In this document: piece after piece, positions 25,893 through 35,100 of the stretch
Layout: each line of letters opens with the position of its first letter
How positions within the stretch are numbered: the stretch's first letter is position 1
Origin: a virus
Length of the DNA stretch: 45,184 nucleotides
IMG/VR virus record: IMGVR_UViG_3300032246_002410
Span: 1 to 45,184 of that record
Strand: one strand, 5' to 3'
The notes under the pieces: generated by a model
Told to the model about the DNA's origin: nothing
What the model saw: only the letters and a program-made list of their open reading frames with translations
Databases searched by the model: none
Made by a program: the position numbers and the translations under genes

Positions 25893-26879
25893 CTATTCGC
25901 TAATATCGTCTGTTGTTTCTTCTAATGTTAACTCGCCAGTTCCTGACAAGATACCATTCCAATATTGTGAATACTCTTTCTTGTAAGCTTCTAAAGCTTC
26001 TTTAGTATCCTCAATATATCCTTGTGGTACAGCAATTAACTTTCCATCATTATATCCCAAACCATTTACGTGGTTCTTCAAAATTGAAATCTTAGTTCTA
26101 ATTGCATATCTCACAGTTCTTCCTCCTTTGGTTGCTGTGATGTGGTTAATACCAGCACTTGCTTGGTTACCAAACAAAAACACTAATGAAGACGCTAACC
26201 ATAATGCTTCACCACCCTTTGCTTTAATTGTTGGTTGTCCAAATGGATTATCAGGAAGAGCAACCCAAGGTTGATTAACCACAACTAAAGTATTGTAGTA
26301 TGCATAATCTTCTTTCTTTGATTTAGAAATTCTTGAGTGAACTCCCATACCAATCTTATCAGCAAGTGTTGCAGCATTGTGTTGTTTACCACCCTTACCA
26401 TCAAAGGTCATCTTACAAGGAATTGAACCTACTGAATCCCAAAGGAATAAAATTGATTGTTGAATCTCTCCTTTCTCTTGAGCATCCAATACTTCATTGA
26501 TGAAGTCGGTAACTTGTTCGATATAATCGAATCCATCATTAAAAATGAAGTCACCGTCCCACTCTCCGTCAGAGTTCTTCTTGGCATCTAAACCTAATTC
26601 AACAGCGTGTTCCCAACTCCATTTCTTTTCAGTAATAATAAAGACAGGTAAGTGTCCTTTCTTTTGAGCGTCAGCCGCAGCTAATATCATAGCGGTTGTT
26701 TTAGAACTATTACTATGTCCTAAGAACATATTAATACCTCCCATAACAGGACCTGGTAATCCACTAGCACTTAAGAAAGCATCTCCACAAAAGTAGTAGC
26801 TAGTTTCTTTATACTTTGTTTTGGTTGAGAACTTATCTTTAAATCCTCCTACACCTTCTTTTTTCTTAATTCCCGCCAT
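25893..26879 (-). CDS. uvsX: UvsX/RecA-like recombinase
   Basis: 328 residues. RecA-type ATPase core: Walker A GHSNSSKTT at 54-62, where the usual Gly before Lys is Ser (T4 UvsX also departs from the consensus here); FIITEKKWSWEHA at 80-92; Walker B ILFLWDS at 143-149; a RecA motif 3-like NTLVVVNQPW; KGGEALWLASSLVFLF as the loop L2 and following strand. It would form filaments on ssDNA and drive recombination-dependent replication with the SSB encoded nearby. The ATG at 26879 overlaps the 98-aa gene by 14 bases. The acidic C-terminus (LTLEETTDDISE) is typical of RecA-like proteins. It is close in length to T4 UvsX, and there is no N-terminal helical RecA extension. Confidence 0.88.
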   Translation of the reverse strand: MAGIKKKEGVGGFKDKFSTKTKYKETSYYFCGDAFLSASGLPGPVMGGINMFLGHSNSSKTTAMILAAADAQKKGHLPVFIITEKKWSWEHAVELGLDAKKNSDGEWDGDFIFNDGFDYIEQVTDFINEVLDAQEKGEIQQSILFLWDSVGSIPCKMTFDGKGGKQHNAATLADKIGMGVHSRISKSKKEDYAYYNTLVVVNQPWVALPDNPFGQPTIKAKGGEALWLASSLVFLFGNQASAGINHITATKGGRTVRYAIRTKISILKNHVNGLGYNDGKLIAVPQGYIEDTKEALEAYKKEYSQYWNGILSGTGELTLEETTDDISE

Positions 26880-27162
26880 TTTCTATTCTTTTAATGTTTG
26901 GTAATTTATTCTGTTTTTGTCCTTTATAAAATGTTTCGTCTTGTTCATACAAAACTCCAACTTCTTCTTCGTGAAAAGTGATTAGACTAAATGTCATTTG
27001 ACCCTTGTCGTCTACTTCTTTCATCATCCCAAACAGAACTGTATCACCAATTTGCTTACTTCTACCTGAGAAGTATCCTTTATCTTTTAATTGACTCAAT
27101 ATTTCATAAGACAATGTTTTATTGTCTTTTAGTTGTAATTCAATCTCTTCTTTAAATGTCAT
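26866..27162 (-). CDS. small hypothetical protein upstream of uvsX
   Basis: 98 residues (MTFKEEIELQLKDNKTLSYE). The N-terminal third is helical and charged. The middle (GDTVLFGMMKEVDDKG, then FSLITFHEEEVGVLYEQDET) looks like a small beta barrel. No motif is recognised. It overlaps uvsX by 14 bases, implying coupled translation, and starts 10 nt after the hairpin terminator that follows the SSB gene. A recombinase-mediator role is possible by position but unsupported by sequence. Confidence 0.7.
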   Translation of the reverse strand: MTFKEEIELQLKDNKTLSYEILSQLKDKGYFSGRSKQIGDTVLFGMMKEVDDKGQMTFSLITFHEEEVGVLYEQDETFYKGQKQNKLPNIKRIENGGN

Positions 27163-27172
27163 ATAATAAATT

Positions 27173-27199
27173 AAAAAGGGTGGAGTATTACCTCCACCC
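27173..27199 (-). terminator. hairpin terminator between SSB and the recombinase unit
   Basis: Coding strand GGGTGGAG, loop GTAATA, CTCCACCC, then TTTTTAATTT. The 8-bp GC-rich stem plus U tract is a classical intrinsic terminator 7 nt after the SSB stop. The next gene starts only 10 nt beyond, with no TATTTATA element between, so some readthrough is needed. Confidence 0.85.
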
Positions 27200-27206
27200 G
27201 TATAAA

Positions 27207-28067
27207 TTAGAATGGTAAATCTGAATCAGCCTCAGCCTCAGCTTGAGGGTCAACAGCCTTTGCAGGTGCCGCCTTTTTGCCCCCACCGAAAGTTTCTTCA
27301 GCAACCGTTGCGTCACCGTAAACGTATCCACCTTTTTCAGTGTCCCATTTTGGTGTCTCACCTCTTGCAATCGCCTCAAGGTATTCAACAGGTTTTTTAG
27401 AATAAACATCCAACCAAGTCAACTCATCGTTAATCCATGCATTTGCTTGCTCTTTTTCTGCGTGAACAGGAGCTTGGTCTTCGTACATAATTGTAGATAC
27501 ACTTGTGTACTCTTTACCTGCCGGTGTTTTAGATTTTGTTAACTCAATAATTAAATCACGTCCTGTTGTAGGGTCAGTGATATCACCTTTGTTTCTCCAA
27601 ATTGGAATAATTTTGTCCAAGATACCGTCGTTCTTGTAATTGTGTTTGAATCTCCAAAACTTTGGTCCGTCTTCTTCACGGTCTCTGTCAATTACTTTTA
27701 CGATATAGAACTTACGAGACTTATATTGTTTCGCCAATTCTTTATCTGATTCTTTACCCGTAGACATTAACTCTTCGTAAACCTCATTTAAAGGTGAACG
27801 TTCGTTGTCATTCTTTCCTGGGTCATAGAACTTTTGCCATTGACCACCAACTTGAATTTCGTGGTACCAAGCTTCTTTAAACGGTGATGAACCGTCTTGA
27901 GTAGGAAGGATTCTTACTCTTCTTTGTCCTGACTTCTCTTTATCACCAAGGATTAAAGCGAAATACTTTTTCATTCTTTCGTCTTGCGACATTTTACTTT
28001 GGGCCCCGCCCGATGAATTCTGTGATTTCTCATACTGTGCCAATACGGCGTCTAATACGTTACTCAT
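27207..28067 (-). CDS. single-stranded DNA-binding protein, T4 gp32-like
   Basis: 286 residues. The N-terminus (MSNVLDAVLAQYEKSQ, ending in a basic KMSQDERMKKYF) suits cooperative self-association. The core has KSGQRRVRILPTQDG, YHEIQVGGQWQKFYDPGKND, SRKFYIVKVIDRDRE and PKFWRFKHNYKNDGILDKI, a pattern of aromatic and basic residues typical of the gp32 OB fold. The C-terminus is acidic and ends DSDLPF, similar to bacterial SSB tips. The protein has no Cys at all, so the zinc site of T4 gp32 is absent. It sits alone between two terminators, with a TATTTATA element 42 nt upstream, which suits strong separate expression. It protects ssDNA and recruits recombinase and helicase. Confidence 0.85.
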   Translation of the reverse strand: MSNVLDAVLAQYEKSQNSSGGAQSKMSQDERMKKYFALILGDKEKSGQRRVRILPTQDGSSPFKEAWYHEIQVGGQWQKFYDPGKNDNERSPLNEVYEELMSTGKESDKELAKQYKSRKFYIVKVIDRDREEDGPKFWRFKHNYKNDGILDKIIPIWRNKGDITDPTTGRDLIIELTKSKTPAGKEYTSVSTIMYEDQAPVHAEKEQANAWINDELTWLDVYSKKPVEYLEAIARGETPKWDTEKGGYVYGDATVAEETFGGGKKAAPAKAVDPQAEAEADSDLPF

Positions 28068-28109
28068 GTTTTTTTGATTAAAATTATTAAATTGTTTATT
28101 AAATATAGG

Positions 28110-28117
28110 TATAAATA
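28110..28117 (-). promoter_or_regulatory. TATTTATA element before the SSB gene
   Basis: Coding strand CCTATTTATACC, downstream of the terminator at 28133-28159 and 42 nt before the ATG at 28067. Because a terminator lies just upstream, a promoter is needed here, which supports the promoter reading of the element. Confidence 0.55.
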
Positions 28118-28132
28118 GGTTCTATGTCAAAT

Positions 28133-28159
28133 AAAAAAAGGTCATCTTTCGATGACCTT
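28133..28159 (-). terminator. hairpin terminator with GAAA tetraloop
   Basis: Coding strand AAGGTCATC, loop GAAA, GATGACCTT, then TTTTTAT. The perfect 9-bp stem with a GNRA loop and U tract lies 19 nt after the stop of the acidic/proline-rich gene. It ends the tail-core unit. Confidence 0.88.
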
Positions 28160-28178
28160 CTCATTATTATTTTTTTAA

Positions 28179-28856
28179 TTACATTAAATCGTCTTCTGTT
28201 GGTTGGAATGATTTTTTGATATCATTTTGATTAATATCAGTGACATCGTCAGATGTTAATACATAATCTTTCTTACCTGTTAACTCCATCTCTTCTTTCT
28301 TATCATCAAAGAAATCAGATAGTTTTTGGTTGAATGGATATGAATCGTAAGACCTTAACTCTAATTTTTCTTGTGGTGTTTTTTCTCTATACTTTTCAAT
28401 CTTAGCTTCAAGAGTATTCAGTTTAGACATGATTTGGTCCATCTCACCTAATCTTGATTCTAATTTAGTTAATTGACCAAACAAGTTTTCAAAATAATCT
28501 TCTTGTTTTTGTTCAATACTTTTTTGAGAATCAACAAGTTCAGTGATATCTAATTCTTCACTACTACTTTCTTCTTTATCATCTTTCTTATCTTCAGATT
28601 TACCATCGTCATCAATCTTCTCAACATCAGGGTCGTTTTCAACATCAATTGGTTGAGGTGCCGCATCCGCTGGTGCTGGTGGTGGGGGTGCCGCCGCTGC
28701 AGGGTCTGTAGGTGGTGGTGGTGCTACCGCCCCTAAGTTAGCCGCTGGGTCAGCAGGTGGTGGGGGTGCAGCAGCATCTAAAGCCTGCTCTATTATGTAT
28801 TTGTTGATATTTCTATATCTTTCAATTTCGCTGATAATTTTTCTATCTAAGCTCAT
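28179..28856 (-). CDS. proline/alanine-rich acidic protein with coiled coil
   Basis: 225 residues. Residues 1-28 form a charged helix (SLDRKIISEIERYRNINKYI). Residues 29-70 are low complexity with four PPPP blocks separated by Ala and Asp. Residues 71-105 are very acidic with Lys and Ser runs. Residues 110-165 predict as coiled coil (ENLFGQLTKLESRLGEMDQI, then MSKLNTLEAKIEKYREK). A charged C-terminus follows. I do not recognise the family. It starts 4 nt after the 74-aa gene and is followed by a terminator, so it is the last gene of the tail-core unit. A scaffold, chaperone or flexible tail component is possible. Confidence 0.75.
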   Translation of the reverse strand: MSLDRKIISEIERYRNINKYIIEQALDAAAPPPPADPAANLGAVAPPPPTDPAAAAPPPPAPADAAPQPIDVENDPDVEKIDDDGKSEDKKDDKEESSSEELDITELVDSQKSIEQKQEDYFENLFGQLTKLESRLGEMDQIMSKLNTLEAKIEKYREKTPQEKLELRSYDSYPFNQKLSDFFDDKKEEMELTGKKDYVLTSDDVTDINQNDIKKSFQPTEDDLM

Positions 28857-28860
28857 AATG

Positions 28861-29085
28861 TTATCCGTTTAAAAGTTGTTTTATTCCTTTGGCAGTTTCT
28901 ACTCTAACTTTTCTGTTAGCCGTTGTTTGATGACCTACTCTTTCAATTAGTCCGTCCCTTTCTCTTACTGTATAACAGTCACCAGTATCCAAGTCACAAA
29001 CTTGTTTACTTCCGTCACCGTTATCTTCTTCAGAATATCTTACCGATTTTCCAAGGTAATTGTTCAATGCTGATTTTAAATCCAT
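28861..29085 (-). CDS. small hypothetical protein (74 aa)
   Basis: MDLKSALNNYLGKSVRYSEE and then DTGDCYTVRERDGLIERVGH. It contains two Cys, a run that looks like a short beta hairpin, and a basic C-terminus (ANRKVRVETAKGIKQLLNG). It is preceded by TATTTATA with a 14-nt gap, the same arrangement as at larger structural genes, and followed 4 nt later by the coiled-coil gene. Small size and position suggest an accessory virion or assembly protein. No family is recognised. Confidence 0.7.
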   Translation of the reverse strand: MDLKSALNNYLGKSVRYSEEDNGDGSKQVCDLDTGDCYTVRERDGLIERVGHQTTANRKVRVETAKGIKQLLNG

Positions 29086-29099
29086 AAAAATCTTTTTAT

Positions 29100-29107
29100 T
29101 ATAAATA
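29100..29107 (-). promoter_or_regulatory. TATTTATA element before the 74-aa gene
   Basis: Coding strand ATATTTATAATAAAAAG, ending 14 nt before the ATG at 29085, in the 35-nt gap after the 2445-aa gene. Confidence 0.55.
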
Positions 29108-29120
29108 TACCGTTAGTATG

Positions 29121-32100
29121 TTAAGTGTTAAAATAGATTACTAATGACGCAGTATAATATGTTTGAGGATTGCCTGAGTTAGCTGAAATAGCAATAACGT
29201 CAACTTGTCCATTAAGATATGATGCCGCGTTTAATTCTTCCTGAGTAAAGTAATCTAGAGCGATATTAATAACTTCAAGATTATTAATTTTGAATTCTTG
29301 TAAATTATCCGTAACATATCCTGGTAGTGCAGTTTTCTTAATATCACTTTTACTTTGTATTTGAGTATTGTTTGGTCCTTTTTTATTTGTTACTAATTGA
29401 AGTTTTAGGTCTGCTTGTGAGTTTAATCTCCAACCAGTAGTTTCAGGGTTAATTGATATAACCAATTTCTCCATACCCTTTAATCCATTAGTTTCAGTTT
29501 CTAATAGAACCTTAGAACCCGTTTGTCCGTCCTGTCTTGTTGAACTTGTAGAAGTAGAAATTTCTTTTTGTGTGTTTTCACTTGCCTTAGTTGTGTCTGT
29601 TGGGATAGCGGGAGCATTTGTTGTTGTGGTTGCAGGATTGTATGTAAATTTATTAGTACTTGTTCCTTCACCAAACTGACCTTTTACTGAAATTTGAATT
29701 CCTTGGGTTGTAGTGATTGAAATTTTAGGTATGGTAACAATGATTTGAATCCCGTTTTGAGACTTAATAAGTCCGTTTATTACATTCACATTATTGTTAA
29801 ATGTAACCGCAGTAACTGAATCAAGCTGTTTTCCTTTGATAGTTAAAATCGTATTTTCACCTCCAAACGTTGGAGTAAATGATGTTATGGACGGCGGTAA
29901 GCATGCACTAGTTCCTGAACTTCCTGATGTTCCTGAACTTCCTGATGTTCCTGAACTTCCCGATGTTCCTGAACTTCCTGATGTACCGGATGTTCCTGAA
30001 CTTCCTGATGTGCCTGATGTTCCTGAACTTCCATTTGTACCATCTAAATCAGGTAATCCTAATGAGTTTGCGGATTTAATTGCCTTCTCAAAAGTCGCCT
30101 GTACTGTTGTAAATTCTTTGTCTTTATTTGTATCGTAATATTGTTCAGTTAAATTTGTTAACGGCCAGTAACAAACATAGTATTTAGTTAACCCCATTTG
30201 TGTTATTCTTGTAAGGTTAGGTTGCAATTTAGAAATCATAAAATCAATAAATCTGCCTACGTTTTCAAAGTTTGCAATAGGTAAAACATTAGGTGTTGTT
30301 TTGGTTGTTGAATTAGTCTTAGCTACATCTAAACAAGCATATTTCTTTTGTGCTTGGGTAAAGTAAATGTTGTTATTACCATAATCTAAATCCAATGTTA
30401 CAGAAGCAAAGTTATTGTTAACACCAACAAATGCCGAAGTTTTAGGTCCTGTTTGATGGGTTCTAACGTAACAAATACAGTAAATAATTGTCTGAAGTAT
30501 TGTATTAGTTGTTTTTTGAACAATAGCGTCTTTAAATTCTTTTTCAGATAAAGAAGTTGTTTGTGCAACATCGGTAACCCATCCTTGCTCACTGTATATT
30601 GGATTCAGTTTCGCAGTACAAGAATTTTGAGCTGCAGTTGTTGCCGCCGCCTCTTGAACTATTTTAGCCGCTTTTCCATTATCTGTTGTTGCCACTGCCG
30701 GATTAGGTGCCTCATCTTTCTTATTTAATACCGCTTGTTCAATTTTACTTAAAAGGTTTTTGTTGATACTTTGTAAGAAACTATCTATCGCCGGTAAATC
30801 AAACATACCTTGTCTAACTCCCGTAAGTGTTGTTTCAAATGTACCGGGTGTAATCACGTGCTCAACATCTTGTATCATGTACGGTCCATTAAACATAGGT
30901 ACATGTTGTAGGTTAAAGTACATCATTGGTTGTAATAGTGCGTTACCTAAACATTGTATTTGACACTTATAACTTCTTTGTTTATACAAATTATACAAGC
31001 TAACGTTTTGAGTTGCAACATTCCTACCATTTGCCTGATTAATCATATTCAATTCAGTATTAATTGATTCTGATGTTGCTTTACCGGCATCTTGGGAGAC
31101 TTGAAATGAATAAAAAACATTTTGGTTTCGTATTCCAATCTCAACATTAAACCCAACACATCTATTAGATAATCCAAAATCTTTTTTATCTTGTATGTTT
31201 TCTATCAATGGATTTTCAGAAGCTCTTCTCATTTCAAAACTGTCATCTCTAAATCTGAAATTACCTTTTGGTAAATTCAAATATTCGGAAGGTTTACCAG
31301 CATAAAAACAAATCATTTTTGGACCCGAGTCTCTATAATCAACGTTTAAAAATGTACCCCACATATTATTTGCAAAGGATAATGAACCTTCACTCTTTGC
31401 AACATTAACACCTGTAACATCTTGTACATTATAAAAGTTAACATATGCAGGTAACGGCATAACATTAAAGTTATTTTTAATTAAAATTCCGCTAATTAAT
31501 GTGAATACACTCATTGATTCGTTATAAGCATTTTGATTTAAAACATTTTGTAAATCAAATATGTCGATAATAACTGTATCCCCAATGTTTCTTGATGCTC
31601 TATCTAAAAACAATATATCCTCAAATAATGTTTTTGTTTTATAGTCTCCTCCCGCAATCCACTTATCATTAACCGCTTTGAAAATTTCATAGTTCTCAAC
31701 TTTGGATTGTTGTCCATCAATAACCGATTGAATTACTTTTTCAGGTAATTCTGAATATGGTTTAAGAGCGGTTCTAATTGAAGACATTGTATCATTAATG
31801 ATTAGGCCTTGTAAGTTGTTACCATCATTTATAAACGTATTAATTTGATTCTTGAATACCGTACTGTTTATTGTTGGGTCCAACAATTTACGAGTTGCAT
31901 ATATCTTAATTAATTGTGATAATAGTGTGATATTTGGGACAGTGAAATCGATGTTGTTATCCACAAAGAAATCAGTAATATATGAACCTCTATCGGAATA
32001 TCTAAGATTTTGTATTGTAGAAAATCCTACTTCAGTTTTAAGCGCCACCCATTGTAGTGGGTATTTCGCCTGACTTTGTGCAAGAGTAATAGTTCCACCA

Positions 32101-35100
32101 GATGTTGGTAAACTTCCTGTTTGATAGAACCCAAAATTAATTGGGTCTGTCACTTTATTTATGAATGAATTAAACACTCTTCTATTGTAATTTCCAGGAT
32201 TACCATATCTCAAAAGAACATCATACTCCATGAAGCTCTTAATATTAGACGCGAACACTTGAGCTTGTGTATTTGCTGTATTTTTAAAGTATTGTTCCTC
32301 GGTTCCTCCATTTTGAGCAGGAACGGTCATTAATGTCCTCATTAACGCTTGGAAATTCTTAAAGTTAGAATTAATGTCAATTGGAGATTGTCCAAGACCT
32401 ACAATACTTAAAGTAGCATTTAAAGTATTATTTGGTTTACAAAAATTCAAAAACTCCTGCTCAAACTGATTTAAAATTGTTTTATCAAAAACAGAAAAAA
32501 CTTCCTCTATTTTAGAGTAGGTATCACCTGAAAGAAGTGTCATCGGTGATTGACTTGAATTTAACGGATTAATATAATTCATGTAAGAATCCGGCTTTGG
32601 TTTGACAATTGTTGTCTCATCAAAATAACCATAGTTAGGTGCCGCCCATAACGACCTAACCGTTCCATTGTACATCGATTGATTATTACTTAAATCAATT
32701 ACTGTTTGATTATTGTTAATACATTGTGCAACCGTTTGATTAAGAGCTGTTCCAAAAGATGGCACTACATAATATTCTAATCCAACACTATTATTTGTAG
32801 GAACACAATCAACTTGACTCTGATTTGAATTTTTAATTAAATCAGGTAACATGACACTAAAAGGTTGAACATCAACATATCTATTCCCTTGAAGAACCGA
32901 ATTAATATTTGATTCTTTAATTGAGAATAATCTCATTCCATTGTTTAGACTTTTTTGTATTTCTTCATTTGTATAGTTTTGATATAAATCATAACCATTG
33001 TAGAAATAGTTGAAATCATTAACAAGTTTAGGATAGAATCCATTTTGTATTTGAACTTTAGAAGTTGTTTCACTTTGAAGAACAATGTTATCTGTTCTAA
33101 TTTGTCCATCAATACCTTTAACCTTATAACTATATTGATGAGCAACTGAACCTCCTACTGGGTCGTAGTTGGTAATGTAATCAAAGTTTTTCCATGCGGT
33201 ATCTAATATATCTATACCTGTATCAGTATATTTTTTATATCTATGCCAAATAGAACCCATCTTTAATACCCAAGCATATGGTACTTTATGAAGTGCTCCA
33301 AATTTTTTAAACACAGAAGCCATGTAATCCAAATCAGTTGTATTACCATCAGCATATGTCTTATATCTTTCCCTTAATGAAATCAATGGTAAAGAATTAA
33401 TAAACAAATAGGCCCCCTGAACATAAGGATATGGGTCACTTTTTCTTGAATTATAAACACCATTCTGAATTGCATTTACAAAGAATGGCGTGTTGATAAT
33501 TGATGTTGTTGTTTGGGCTGTGAATGTTGATATTGGCGAAGGAAAATAACAATATCCTTCGGTTGGAAAAAAGTTTTTAGTTTCTCTGAATGTATAAAAA
33601 TTATTCAAAGTGTTATTGGATAATCCGTCTGAAGGGTTTGAAACTTTTAAATATGAAAAATTTGTTACGGGTCTGTTAACACTATAGTTTGTTATATCAT
33701 TAAAATTCGCAATAACATTGTTATCTGAAAAAACCTTATAAGTTTTATTTGTGTTATAAACTAAATCATTTGTATTAAATAAAGAACTACTCATATTCAA
33801 CAAACACCACACTGGATTAGTAAACGGATATGTATCTAAAAATATTGGCGAATTGTATGCACCACTAATGATTTCATTCAACGCTTTTGGCTCTGGTGCC
33901 GCTTGTGGTATTTTTCCTGTATTATTTACATCTAAAATAGAAAACGAAATTTCTGTAATTGCTTTAAGATAAGGTGTAACATAAAAATCCCTTATGAAAT
34001 CTTGATAAGCTCTACCTGTTCCTTGGTTAGAAATTGTTTCTAGTGTTGATGGAAAATTAACAGCATTGATTGCCAAGTTTTTTAATTTCACATTCAAGTA
34101 TGGCGAACTAGCACCTAAACTTTTTACGATATTTGATGATTCACAAAGTGTATTGTATTTTTGAAATACATCGGTACCATTATTATTTCCTAATAATCTA
34201 ACATAGTTTGAATAGAATGCGGTAACGTATTGTCTTTCCCAAATCTCATAAAAGAATTTAATTTCTTCTTTATTGACATATGCAATACCTTCATTTGGAA
34301 ATTCAATTACATTAACGTTTGTTATTATTGTTTTGTTCTCTGTACCAATTGATGGTTGACTAAGAGGGTTTTGGAATTTTTGAGTCAATCCTCTCATATA
34401 TTCCTCAACAAACTCAACTTCAGGCCATTTATCATAGAGATATCCCTTTGTTACATTAACAACTGAAGGGTCTGCAATGTATTTCAATTGGAATCTTCCT
34501 TTTTTGTCTTCAGGTGTTTCAACAAAGAATTGAGGCCATGGGTAAACAGGTATTTGAGATGTTGATAATCCTTGGTTTGATTGTTGTGCCGATGTTGATA
34601 TATTAACTTTTTGTACTGTATCTGAGCCTGGCGCTGAAGATGGATTATCTAATATTGCCGCCTTTCTAATTGGGTCGTATTTCACATTCCAAGCATTAGT
34701 ATGAACGTCATCCATTAATCTAATGAACGCCTCTGCTGATGCCATAAGAACCGCAATAACATTTCTTACCGTAGGTTTGAAACCTAACCCTGTGGACTTG
34801 TCTTCAATTTTTCTTGCCAAGTCCGCAGACAATATACCCTCCACTTCAGATAATTTAGCATTGGCTTGTGTCTCCATGTCGGCAATATTCTTATCGAATT
34901 TTTTATCACCTTCAAATACAATATATTGTGGAAAAACAATACTCTTAAATGAATCAAGAGTTGAATTTTTTTCAACCTCAAATGTTGGTTTTAATTGTTT
35001 GAGTAATTTAGTTACAACATTTAATGTGTCTGCCGTTGTTGGTTGGACAATTCCTGTTTGACTTCTTACTGTGTCATCTAATGAAATATCACTATAATTT

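Noticed and set aside
29794-30138. Plus-strand frame with PELPDV repeats
   Set aside because: It is the antisense of the GSSGTSG linker within the 2445-aa gene; no leader or independent support.
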